Assembly: GCA_035380045.1 (NCBI GenBank)
Contig: DAOSWM010000045.1
Span: 1-26,083, forward strand
Direction of reading: 5' to 3'
Length of the DNA stretch: 26,083 bases
Origin: DAOSWM01 sp035380045
GTDB lineage: Bacteria; Bacteroidota; Bacteroidia; Bacteroidales; Tenuifilaceae
The notes beneath the pieces were generated by a model. That model was not told where the DNA came from and did not search any database. It saw only the letters and a list, made by a program, of their open reading frames with translations. Positions 1-7,113 of the stretch are shown here, one piece after another. The position numbers were made by a program, and so were the translations under genes. Within the stretch, counting starts at the first letter, position 1. Every line of letters begins with the position of its first letter.

Positions 1-65
1 ACAAAAGTATGAAGATAAATGTATAAAAACAAGAAATTTAGCTTATAACGAGCAATCAACGCTAA

Positions 66-881
66 TCAGTACTGTGAGTTTCCCTGCTGTTGAAAGAATT
101 CCTCTACGGAGGGTTCACTTATTTTGCCTGCATTCTTAAACATGTTTTCTAGCTCCTGATTTTCCTGTTCAAGAAGTTCCTCCTGGTTTTTGGCGAAACC
201 GTTTTTGTATTCAATCTTTTTTGTGATTTCTCCCTCAGGTGAGTAAACTATCCACAATCCGTTCTTAAGTCCGTTTTTATATTCCCCTTCAATTCTGGGT
301 TGATTGTTCGGATAGTAAACTCTAAGCGGGCCATTCTCTTTTCCATTCTCATAACGAACAGACATTTTATAGTTTCCGTTGGGAAAGTATTGGATTATTG
401 CTCCGTTTTTTTCATCGTTTAGCCAGGTAACTTGTTCGTAAACGTTCCCTTCGGGGTAGTACGTTAAAAAGTCACCATCTTTTTTGCCCTCCTTGAAATT
501 TTCAGTAAGAATTAACCTCCCGTCAAGAGCAAAGTACTTCCACTCTCCATCCTTCCGGTTGTGAAGGAAGTTCCCGTTAGCAACTTCTTTGCCATTGGGA
601 TAAAAGAATACAGCTTTTGCGGTATCGCCACAATTGCTATAGGTTAGCTTTACACGTAGAATTCCATCCTCGTTGTAGCGAAAAAAATCACCACGAGGCT
701 TATCGTCCTTAAAAAATCCATGGTAAGCTAAATTGCCATTTTTGTAGCGTTTTTTCCAGTGTCCCTGCTTCCTGTTCAGGTGGTCAAACTGGTTGAAAAC
801 TGTGTCCTGTTCAGTTCTTTCAGCGTATAAACTAGTAACACCAAAAGCGAGCAAAATGGCTAGGATTACTATTTTTTTCAT
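66..881 (-). CDS. Secreted MORN/YwqK-like repeat protein
   Basis: Residues 1-20 from the chosen start form a signal peptide (MKKIVILAILLAFGVTSLYA), so the protein is exported. The rest of its 271 residues is a run of about seven imperfect units of 22-24 residues, each with an aromatic/Asn-Gly core such as YKNGN, YPNGK, YPEGN, FPNGN and YKNGLKNGLW. This is the pattern of MORN-like repeats in 'toxin-antitoxin system YwqK family antitoxin' annotations. The C-terminal 40 residues are acidic and Gln-rich. An in-frame ATG exists 30 bases upstream at 911, but it falls inside a perfect -7 promoter element (909-916) and would spoil the signal peptide, so 881 is preferred. The gene follows dnaK on the same strand but is separated from it by a terminator and has its own promoter. 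The function is unknown. Despite the usual family label, I see no toxin partner here. Confidence 0.85.
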   Translation of the reverse strand: MKKIVILAILLAFGVTSLYAERTEQDTVFNQFDHLNRKQGHWKKRYKNGNLAYHGFFKDDKPRGDFFRYNEDGILRVKLTYSNCGDTAKAVFFYPNGKEVANGNFLHNRKDGEWKYFALDGRLILTENFKEGKKDGDFLTYYPEGNVYEQVTWLNDEKNGAIIQYFPNGNYKMSVRYENGKENGPLRVYYPNNQPRIEGEYKNGLKNGLWIVYSPEGEITKKIEYKNGFAKNQEELLEQENQELENMFKNAGKISEPSVEEFFQQQGNSQY

Positions 882-908
882 CGTTACAAAGGGTTTTATA
901 GCAAACGT

Positions 909-916
909 CAAATATA
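909..916 (-). promoter_or_regulatory. -7 element for the MORN-like gene
   Basis: Read on the minus strand this is TATATTTG, an exact match to the Bacteroidota -7 consensus TAnnTTTG. It predicts a transcription start near 902, about 20 bases before the ATG at 881. No clear -33 TTG is visible. Confidence 0.5.
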
Positions 917-950
917 ACTATTGATTGTTTGTAATAAAATTTTGAAATAA

Positions 951-981
951 AAAAGCCCCCGAAAATTTTCCGGAGGCTTTT
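951..981 (-). terminator. Rho-independent terminator of dnaK
   Basis: On the minus strand the hairpin AAAAGCCTCCG / CGGGGGCTTTT (one G-U pair) has an AT-rich loop and is followed by a T-run. It lies 29 bases past the dnaK stop and separates dnaK from the next minus-strand gene. Confidence 0.85.
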
Positions 982-1009
982 GGGATTTTATATTGAGTTA
1001 TTTGAAAGG

Positions 1010-2914
1010 TTACTTCACCTCCTCAAAATCAACATCGGTAACTTCCTGGTCCGATTTGCCTGACGACTCTTGGTTTGGCTGTGCTTGTTGCTGCTGCTGT
1101 TCCTGTTGAGCCTGGGTTGCTTTGTACATCTCTTCCGATGCAGCTTGCCAAACGGTGTTTAGCTCGTTCATAGCAGCATCAATCGCTGTTATGTCCTGCT
1201 TTTGGTGCGCATCCTTTAGCTTGCCTAGTGCTTCTTCTATTGGGCCTTTCTTGTCGGCAGGAAGTTTATCCCCAAATTCCTTCAGCTGCTTCTCGGTTTG
1301 GAAAATCATACTGTCGGCCGAATTTAGCTTGTCAACTTTTTCGCGTGCTTCCTTATCTGCATTTTCGTTGGCTTTGGCTTCCTCACGCATGCGCTTAATC
1401 TCGTCATCAGTTAATCCCGATGATGCTTCAATACGGATTTTTTGTTCCTTGCCGGTTCCTTTGTCCTTGGCAGTTACGTGTAGTATACCGTTTGCATCAA
1501 TATCAAAAGTTACCTCAATTTGTGGTATCCCGCGTGGGGCTGGTGGTATGCCATCGAGGTGAAAACGTCCGATGGTTTTGTTTCCGCTTGCCATGGGGCG
1601 CTCGCCTTGTAGTACGTGTATTTCAACCGACGGTTGATTGTCAGATGCTGTTGTAAAAGTTTCGCTTTTCTTGGTTGGAATGGTTGTGTTTGACTCAATT
1701 AAGCGAGTAAAAACGCCGCCCATGGTTTCAATTCCCAGCGAAAGAGGTGTTACGTCGAGTAGCAGAACATCCTTCACTTCTCCGGTTAAAACACCGCCCT
1801 GAATGGCTGCACCAACTGCAACTACTTCATCGGGGTTTACACCCTTGCTTGGGGCTTTGCCAAAGAATTTCTCAACAACTTGTTGAATGGCAGGGATACG
1901 TGTTGATCCACCCACAAGAATTACCTCATCAACATCGGAGGCGCTTAATCCGGCATCCTTTAAAGCCTTGCGGCAGGGTTCAATGGTTTGCTGAACCAAA
2001 TGATCGGTAAGCTTCTCAAACTGTGAGCGGGTAAGGGTACGAACAAGGTGCTTTGGAATCCCGTCAACCGGCATAATGTAGGGCAGGTTAATTTCGGTTT
2101 GGGTTGAGCTGGAGAGCTCAATTTTTGCCTTCTCTGCGGCCTCTTTGAGGCGCTGAAGCGCCATTGGATCCTTCCTTAGGTCAATGCCTTCGTCTTTCTT
2201 AAACTCTTCTGCAAGCCAATCGATAACTACGTGGTCGAAGTCATCGCCACCCAGGTGGGTGTCACCATTGGTCGATTTCACTTCGAAAACACCATCGCCA
2301 AGTTCCAGAATCGAAATATCGAATGTTCCTCCTCCAAGGTCGAAAACGGCAATTTTCATATCCTTCGACTTCTTGTCGAGGCCATATGCCAGCGCAGCTG
2401 CAGTTGGCTCGTTAATAATCCTACGAACCTTTAACCCTGAAATCTCACCAGCTTCTTTGGTTGCTTGGCGTTGGGAATCGCTAAAGTATGCAGGAACGGT
2501 AATTACAGCCTCGGTAACTTCCTGTCCAAGGTAATCCTCGGCAGTTTTCTTCATTTTTTGAAGAACCATGGCCGAAATCTCTTGGGGAGTAAACTTCCTA
2601 TCGTCAATTACTACCCTGGGCGTATTGTTGTCGCCCTTAATAACCTTGTACGAAACTCTCTCAATCTCTTTGGTTACCTTATCGTAGGTTTCACCCATAA
2701 AACGTTTTATTGAGAAAACGGTTTTGTGAGGGTTTGTGATAGCTTGCCTTTTGGCTGGGTCGCCAACCTTGCGCTCACCATTCTCCACAAAAGCTACAAT
2801 TGAAGGGGTTGTTCTTTTACCTTCGCTGTTGGGAATTACTACTGGCTCGTTCCCTTCCATTACAGAAACGCACGAGTTGGTGGTTCCTAAGTCAATTCCA
2901 ATAATTTTACTCAT
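1010..2914 (-). CDS. dnaK: Chaperone DnaK (Hsp70)
   Basis: DnaK is the ATP-dependent cytosolic Hsp70 chaperone, working with DnaJ and GrpE. The 634 residues match the usual length (about 638). The N-terminal ATPase domain shows phosphate loop 1 (GIDLGTTNSC, residues 6-15), the IINEPTAAALAYG motif, phosphate loop 2 (VFDLGGGTFDIS) and the adenosine motif VILVGGSTRIP. The linker DVLLLDVTPLSLG leads into the substrate-binding domain and a helical lid. A Gln-rich tail ends in DVDFEEVK, close to the conserved EEVD-like bacterial terminus. dnaJ and grpE are not adjacent, so dnaK stands alone. No CIRCE inverted repeat and no perfect -7 box was found upstream; the nearest -7 match is TAAACTTG (minus strand, 2987-2994), with one mismatch. 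Confidence 0.98.
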   Translation of the reverse strand: MSKIIGIDLGTTNSCVSVMEGNEPVVIPNSEGKRTTPSIVAFVENGERKVGDPAKRQAITNPHKTVFSIKRFMGETYDKVTKEIERVSYKVIKGDNNTPRVVIDDRKFTPQEISAMVLQKMKKTAEDYLGQEVTEAVITVPAYFSDSQRQATKEAGEISGLKVRRIINEPTAAALAYGLDKKSKDMKIAVFDLGGGTFDISILELGDGVFEVKSTNGDTHLGGDDFDHVVIDWLAEEFKKDEGIDLRKDPMALQRLKEAAEKAKIELSSSTQTEINLPYIMPVDGIPKHLVRTLTRSQFEKLTDHLVQQTIEPCRKALKDAGLSASDVDEVILVGGSTRIPAIQQVVEKFFGKAPSKGVNPDEVVAVGAAIQGGVLTGEVKDVLLLDVTPLSLGIETMGGVFTRLIESNTTIPTKKSETFTTASDNQPSVEIHVLQGERPMASGNKTIGRFHLDGIPPAPRGIPQIEVTFDIDANGILHVTAKDKGTGKEQKIRIEASSGLTDDEIKRMREEAKANENADKEAREKVDKLNSADSMIFQTEKQLKEFGDKLPADKKGPIEEALGKLKDAHQKQDITAIDAAMNELNTVWQAASEEMYKATQAQQEQQQQQAQPNQESSGKSDQEVTDVDFEEVK

Positions 2915-3169
2915 TGTTAATATGTTTTTTATCGTTAAAGTAATTCGGTTTAAAATACATTACTCCTCTGTTTTCAATCATTATGCCAAGTTTAAAAAAA
3001 GGAGAAAACATGCTATTCTGGCACAGGTTCCACTATTCAAAACCTCCTTTTTGTCAGTTGGAATAGATATTATAAGTAATTAATAATGAATTGTATGACA
3101 AAAATTAGTGTTTTTTTTTGTGATGAATGTTTTGAAAAAAAAGAACTTTTGAAAGTTTTTGGTTAGGCG

Positions 3170-3184
3170 TGACACATCCTGTCA
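3170..3184. promoter_or_regulatory. Inverted repeat TGACA-N5-TGTCA, possible operator
   Basis: The sequence TGACACATCCTGTCA has perfect 5-base arms and a 5-base spacer, which is the layout of a dimeric regulator site. It lies between dnaK and panB. The binding protein is unknown, and arms this short can occur by chance. Confidence 0.3.
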
Positions 3185-3267
3185 AAACGTCATAGTATGA
3201 AACTCGCTATTACATGAAGAATGATATCATTAGGATGATTAAAATTCTTTTTTACAACCATATTTTA

Positions 3268-3275
3268 TACATTTG
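3268..3275 (+). promoter_or_regulatory. -7 element for panB
   Basis: TACATTTG matches TAnnTTTG exactly and lies 21 bases before the panB ATG, giving a short leader. There is no clear -33 TTG. Confidence 0.5.
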
Positions 3276-3296
3276 ACGAACTAAAAAAGAAAAAAT

Positions 3297-4112
3297 ATGT
3301 CAACTGAAAGTAAGGCCAAAGTGGTAACTACACATGTGCTTCATGAAATGAAGCTTAGGGGGGAGAAAATTGCCATGCTTACCGGGTACGATTTTTCAAT
3401 GGCTCGAATTCTTGATGCTGCTGGTGTAGACATAATTCTTGTTGGTGATTCTGCATCGAATGTTATGGCTGGGTATGAATCAACTCTGCCAATTACACTT
3501 AACCAGATGATTTACCATGGTTGTTCAGTTGTGAAGGCGGCTAAGCGTGCTCTGGTTGTTGTTGACATGCCATTTGGAACTTATCAGGGGAACTCAAAGT
3601 TAGCGCTAAATTCAGCCATACGTATCATGAAAGAAACAGGTGCCGATGCTGTTAAAATGGAGGGAGGAAGAGAAATAATTGAGTCTGTTGATAGGATTCT
3701 TTCTGCTGGGATTCCGGTTATGGGACACCTTGGGCTTACTCCTCAGTCTATCCATAAATTTGGAACCTACGTGGTAAGAGCTCGTGAGGAGGAGGAGGCC
3801 GATAAGTTGGTGGAGGATGCCCACATTCTTCAGGATGCTGGATGCTTCTCAATTGTGCTCGAAAAAATTCCTGCTAACCTTGGAGCCCAAGTAGCGCGTG
3901 AGCTTAAAATTCCAATTATTGGAATAGGTGCAGGCCCTGGAGTTGATGGTCAGGTTCTAGTTACTCACGATATGCTTGGAATAACCCAAGAGTTCTCTCC
4001 GAGGTTTCTCAGACGTTATCACAACCTGTTTGCTGAGATGTTGGGCGCTTTTCAGGCATATATTAACGATGTAAAAAATCAAGATTTCCCAAATGACAGG
4101 GAGCAATACTAG
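3297..4112 (+). CDS. panB: 3-methyl-2-oxobutanoate hydroxymethyltransferase
   Basis: PanB adds a hydroxymethyl group from 5,10-methylene-tetrahydrofolate to alpha-ketoisovalerate, giving ketopantoate, the first step of pantothenate/CoA synthesis. The 271 residues fit the family length (about 264-275) and the whole protein is one TIM barrel. Visible family motifs are MLTGYDFSMA (27-36), the Mg-binding aspartates D51 (LVGDSASN) and D90 (VVDMPFG), K120/E122 (AVKMEGG), H144 (MGHLGLTPQS), the catalytic base E189 (IVLEKIP), and IGIGAGPGVDGQVLV (208-222). It is followed after 26 bases by a pseudouridine synthase gene, probably cotranscribed. panC, panD and panE are not in the window. Confidence 0.97.
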   Translation: MSTESKAKVVTTHVLHEMKLRGEKIAMLTGYDFSMARILDAAGVDIILVGDSASNVMAGYESTLPITLNQMIYHGCSVVKAAKRALVVVDMPFGTYQGNSKLALNSAIRIMKETGADAVKMEGGREIIESVDRILSAGIPVMGHLGLTPQSIHKFGTYVVRAREEEEADKLVEDAHILQDAGCFSIVLEKIPANLGAQVARELKIPIIGIGAGPGVDGQVLVTHDMLGITQEFSPRFLRRYHNLFAEMLGAFQAYINDVKNQDFPNDREQY

Positions 4113-4138
4113 GTGGTAACCAGATTATTATATCTCTA

Positions 4139-4834
4139 ATGTCTTTCACAAGTCAACGAATCCTATACGAGGATAACCATATTATTGCAGTGAATAAATT
4201 CACCAGCGATATTGTACAGAGCGACAAAACCGGTGATGAACCATTGCTGGAGCAAGTGAAGCAGTTTATAAAAAAACGGGATAGTAAGCCAGGTAACGTT
4301 TTTTTGGAGGTTGTTCATCGCATTGACCGCCCCGTTAGCGGGGCAATAGTGTTTGCTAAAACCAGTAAGGGTTTGAGCCGAATGAACCGATTATTCCACG
4401 ATGGAAAAGTTAAAAAAATTTATTGGGCTATCGTAGGGAAACTGCCCGAAGTACAATCTGAGACAGTAGCTCATTACATTCTTCGTAATCCCCACCAAAA
4501 TAAATCGTACGCATACAAAAATGAAAAACCTGGAACCAAATTAGCTTCCTTGTCGTACCGATTATTGGGAACCACTGAACGATACTTCTTTGTTGAAGTT
4601 GACTTGCATACTGGACGGCACCACCAAATCCGAGCACAGTTTGCTGCCTTGGGAATGCCCATCAGGGGCGATTTGAAGTATGGTTATCCACGGTCAAATC
4701 CCAACGGAGGAATTAATCTTCACTCCCGATTGGTGAGCTTTGAACATCCGGTAACTGGGGAGTTTATTCGTATTGTTGCACCCCCACCCGAAGAAACGTT
4801 ATGGTTTGAATTGTTGAAAATTGTTGAGAGCTAA
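4139..4834 (+). CDS. RluA-family pseudouridine synthase
   Basis: This is predicted to isomerise a specific uridine in rRNA or tRNA to pseudouridine. The RluA motif HRIDRPVSGAIVFAKT lies at residues 60-75, with D63 as the catalytic aspartate. Later family motifs are GTKLASLSYR, HTGRHHQIRAQFAALGMPIRGD and NLHSRLVSFEHPVT. At 231 residues it is a short form: it begins directly with the catalytic domain (ILYEDNHIIAVNK) and has no N-terminal S4 domain, like RluA/TruC-type enzymes. The target RNA position cannot be read from sequence. It lies 26 bases downstream of panB on the same strand with no terminator between them. Confidence 0.93.
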   Translation: MSFTSQRILYEDNHIIAVNKFTSDIVQSDKTGDEPLLEQVKQFIKKRDSKPGNVFLEVVHRIDRPVSGAIVFAKTSKGLSRMNRLFHDGKVKKIYWAIVGKLPEVQSETVAHYILRNPHQNKSYAYKNEKPGTKLASLSYRLLGTTERYFFVEVDLHTGRHHQIRAQFAALGMPIRGDLKYGYPRSNPNGGINLHSRLVSFEHPVTGEFIRIVAPPPEETLWFELLKIVES

Positions 4835-4908
4835 ACCAAAAAAATATTTTAACCGTATTATTTGCCTAGTTTTTTCTATTTTTAGCGTTAAAATTCTTTT
4901 ATTGTTTC

Positions 4909-6519
4909 ATGAGCTATCGGATTCTTACTTTTTGCCATTCTACTGAATTACTTTCTGAAATTGAGAGGATCCTGTCCGCTGCGCATGAAGATTTTAGTTT
5001 AAACGGAATCTCCGATACTAATACTAATATCGTAACAACCGTCCTGCAAAACCATCCCGATTTGTTAATAATTGATGCAGAATCATACAAGTCAAACCTT
5101 GCTGAAATTGTTACAAGTGTCAAATCGATAGAAAAGATACACTCTATTCCTATACTTTCCATAGTAAGTATGGAACAGATAGACAAAGTACAAGTTTTTT
5201 TCCATTCAGGCGTAGATGATTACATCGCTTATCCAATAAACCCGTTTGAGTTGGAAAGTCGAATAGTTGTAAATATACAGCGTTCCAGGCTGTTCGAGAA
5301 ACTCAAGGTTCAATCCGAGCAGTTTCGAGACATTTCCTTGGCAGCAAGTAAGGCTGGCAGCTCGCTTATTATTATTGATAAGGATGGTTACATCTCATGG
5401 GTTAACGAAGGTTTTGAATTGTTGTACGAGTGCAATCTCGATGAGTTCAAGCAGAAGTTTGGAGAGAATGTTTTTGCAGAGAATGTGAATGCTCACACAA
5501 TTGAATCTATGAAACTCTGCCGTGAATCGGGAGAGAATGTTACGTACGAGTCTGTTTGGTATACAACAGATGATCAACGAAAATATATACAAACTTCGTT
5601 AACTCCAATTTACGATAGCCAGAATAACTTCAGTAAAATAATTGCCATTGAAACAGATATAACCGATTTGAAAATGGCCGAGGAGGCTCTCAGCGATAAG
5701 CACGACAACCTGCTTTCAATCATGGAGCATCTCGAACAGGCAAATGCCATGCTCGATGAGCAGCATAAAGAAATTGAGAAGCAGAAGGCATCTCTCGAGG
5801 AAGAGAAAGCAAAAACCGACGAGCTGCTTTTGAACATACTGCCGGGGCCAGTTGCACATCAGCTAAAAAAGAAGGGGATTGTTAGGCCCAAAAACTTTAA
5901 TGAGGTTTCGGTTCTTTTTGCCGATTTTGTTAATTTTTCTAACGTTTCCGTTTCCTATGAAACCATCGAGGAGTTCCTTGAGGCGCTAGGTTTCTACTTT
6001 GAAGCATTTGATGAAATAACTACCCGAAGGTTCATAGAAAAAATAAAAACCATTGGCGACTGCTACATGTGCGTGGGGGGCGTTCCTCAAAAAAACAATA
6101 GCCATGCATTCGATACCGTTCTTGCAGGGCTCGAAATTCAAAAATTCGTTGAAGATATTGCTGCAATCGACCAACAGAAAGGTAAGCCAGTTTGGAGACT
6201 TCGCATCGGAATTCATACGGGCGGTGTTATGGCGGGAGTTATTGGAAAGAAAAAATTTGCATACGATGTTTGGGGCGATACTGTTAATGTGGCCGCTCGA
6301 ATGGAAAGCTCAGGTGAAGCTGGTAAGGTGAATGTGTCTGAAACAACCTACCAGTACGTTAAGGATTACTTTGTTTGCACATACCGCGGGAAAGTACCAG
6401 CCAAAAGTTTAGGCGAAATAAATATGTATTTTGTTGATAGAATACTTCCAAAATACTCCGAGGACGAACGGGGTTATGTCCCCAATGCTGAATTTAGGAA
6501 AGTGTTGGCTTCCTACTAA
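4909..6519 (+). CDS. Class III adenylate cyclase with receiver-like and PAS domains
   Basis: Predicted to make cAMP from ATP. Domain order: a receiver-like domain at about 1-130, a PAS/PAC domain at about 137-260, a coiled coil at about 262-308, the short motif LLNILPGPVAHQLKKKG (307-323), and a class III cyclase domain at about 330-512. The cyclase has metal aspartates D339 (FADFVNFS) and D384 (TIGDCYM), adenine-selecting K380 and D453 (KIKTIGD; AYDVWGD), and transition-state N460 and R464 (VNVAARMES). The Lys/Asp pair favours ATP; guanylate cyclases have Glu/Cys there. The receiver keeps the phospho-acceptor position D56 (LLIID) but lacks the N-terminal acidic pair, and Y108 replaces the conserved Lys (YPINPFEL), so it may not be phosphorylated. 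No transmembrane segment is seen. No histidine kinase or CRP-type regulator is adjacent. Confidence 0.92.
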   Translation: MSYRILTFCHSTELLSEIERILSAAHEDFSLNGISDTNTNIVTTVLQNHPDLLIIDAESYKSNLAEIVTSVKSIEKIHSIPILSIVSMEQIDKVQVFFHSGVDDYIAYPINPFELESRIVVNIQRSRLFEKLKVQSEQFRDISLAASKAGSSLIIIDKDGYISWVNEGFELLYECNLDEFKQKFGENVFAENVNAHTIESMKLCRESGENVTYESVWYTTDDQRKYIQTSLTPIYDSQNNFSKIIAIETDITDLKMAEEALSDKHDNLLSIMEHLEQANAMLDEQHKEIEKQKASLEEEKAKTDELLLNILPGPVAHQLKKKGIVRPKNFNEVSVLFADFVNFSNVSVSYETIEEFLEALGFYFEAFDEITTRRFIEKIKTIGDCYMCVGGVPQKNNSHAFDTVLAGLEIQKFVEDIAAIDQQKGKPVWRLRIGIHTGGVMAGVIGKKKFAYDVWGDTVNVAARMESSGEAGKVNVSETTYQYVKDYFVCTYRGKVPAKSLGEINMYFVDRILPKYSEDERGYVPNAEFRKVLASY

Positions 6520-6617
6520 AAAAAGTTAATTAAAATAGTTAGTTTCAAATGCCTTGTATTATGAGGTCAACAGCACTTTTCTTTAAGTTAATTCCATCGA
6601 AAAAGTAAAAAAAATTA

Positions 6618-6629
6618 GTTACATGTAAC
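6618..6629. promoter_or_regulatory. 12-base palindrome upstream of rpsO
   Basis: GTTACATGTAAC is a perfect 12-base palindrome ending 19 bases before the rpsO -7 element, where a -33 contact or an operator would lie. It may be a dimer-binding site. No known regulator can be named. Confidence 0.35.
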
Positions 6630-6648
6630 CAGTTTCGAAAAAAGCTCT

Positions 6649-6656
6649 TACCTTTG
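6649..6656 (+). promoter_or_regulatory. -7 element for rpsO
   Basis: TACCTTTG is an exact TAnnTTTG match, 46 bases before the rpsO ATG. This predicts a leader of roughly 40 bases. No obvious -33 TTG is seen; a palindrome occupies that area. Confidence 0.6.
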
Positions 6657-6702
6657 CAAATCAAAAATTGAGTACTAAACACCACTAATTACTCTCGTTA
6701 TT

Positions 6703-6975
6703 ATGAATTATTTGACCGCAGAAAAGAAGCAGGAGATTTTTAAGGATCACGGGAAGTCTAATACCGATACTGGCTCAGCAGAAAGCCAAATCGCGTTATT
6801 TTCCTACCGTATCGGCCACCTAACCGAGCACCTGAAAAAACACCGTAAAGATTACGGAACGCAGCGTTCGCTCCTAAAGTTAGTTGGGAAACGGAGAAGA
6901 TTATTGGACTACTTGAAGGATCGCGATATTGAAAGATATCGTGCCATTGTAAAGGCTTTAAATTTAAGGAAGTAA
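6703..6975 (+). CDS. rpsO: 30S ribosomal protein S15
   Basis: S15 is a primary 16S rRNA-binding protein of the small-subunit platform. The 90 residues match the usual 89. Typical S15 segments are visible: the N-terminal helix MNYLTAEKKQEIFKDHGKS, then DTGSAESQIALFSYRI with the RNA-binding TGS-x-E-x-Q pattern, LTEHLKKHRKDYGTQRSLLKLVGKRR, and LLDYLKDRDIERY. It has its own promoter and its own terminator and is followed by pnp, the rpsO-pnp order common across bacteria. Confidence 0.98.
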   Translation: MNYLTAEKKQEIFKDHGKSNTDTGSAESQIALFSYRIGHLTEHLKKHRKDYGTQRSLLKLVGKRRRLLDYLKDRDIERYRAIVKALNLRK

Positions 6976-6980
6976 AACAC

Positions 6981-7010
6981 AAAAGGCAATTGCTAAAATT
7001 GCCTTTTTTA
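6981..7010 (+). terminator. Rho-independent terminator after rpsO
   Basis: The perfect 11-base stem AAAAGGCAATT / AATTGCCTTTT has a 5-base loop and is followed by a T-run. It starts 6 bases after the rpsO stop. Since no clear -7 element was found before pnp, partial readthrough may supply pnp mRNA. Confidence 0.85.
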
Positions 7011-7029
7011 GTACTTAGCACGAAGAGGG

Positions 7030-7062
7030 AATCAGGGGAATATCAGAACTTTTCCTCTGATT
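7030..7062 (+). ncRNA. Stem-loop in the pnp leader
   Basis: AATCAGGGGAA (7030-7040) pairs with TTCCTCTGATT (7052-7062) through 11 base pairs including one G-U, with an 11-base loop. It lies 51 bases before the pnp start and lacks a solid T-run, so it resembles an mRNA leader structure more than a terminator. In E. coli a leader stem-loop of pnp, cut by RNase III, mediates PNPase autoregulation; a similar role here is inference. Confidence 0.45.
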
Positions 7063-7113
7063 TTCTGTTTAAACACCAACGTTTTTTTATTACCAAATTA
7101 TATTATTATAAGT

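Larger units (their letters stand above)
2915..3296. other. dnaK/panB divergent intergenic region, no gene
   Basis: This 382-base AT-rich gap separates divergent dnaK and panB. I see no credible coding sequence: the open frame that enters it from 2736 is antisense to dnaK. It contains the near-perfect palindrome AACTTT-TG-AAAGTT (3144-3157), flanked by A and T runs that lengthen the stem, and the inverted repeat TGACA-N5-TGTCA (3170-3184), about 85 bases before the panB -7 element. The panB promoter lies at its right end. No tRNA or recognisable riboswitch is present. Confidence 0.6.

Noticed and set aside
66..881. YwqK 'antitoxin' label as evidence for a toxin-antitoxin system
   Set aside because: The protein has a signal peptide and no adjacent small toxin gene; the family name is historical and gives no support for such a system here.
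1122..2713. Several plus-strand open frames across 1122-2713
   Set aside because: They are antisense to dnaK, overlap each other in different frames, have low-complexity Ser/Leu-rich translations and match no family.
2736..3083. Open frame of 115 codons running from antisense dnaK into the intergenic region
   Set aside because: More than half is antisense to dnaK and the remainder is AT-rich with no family features or ribosome-binding signal.
6053..6331. Plus-strand frame inside the cyclase gene
   Set aside because: It lies within the conserved cyclase catalytic domain in another frame; the cyclase reading frame is intact.
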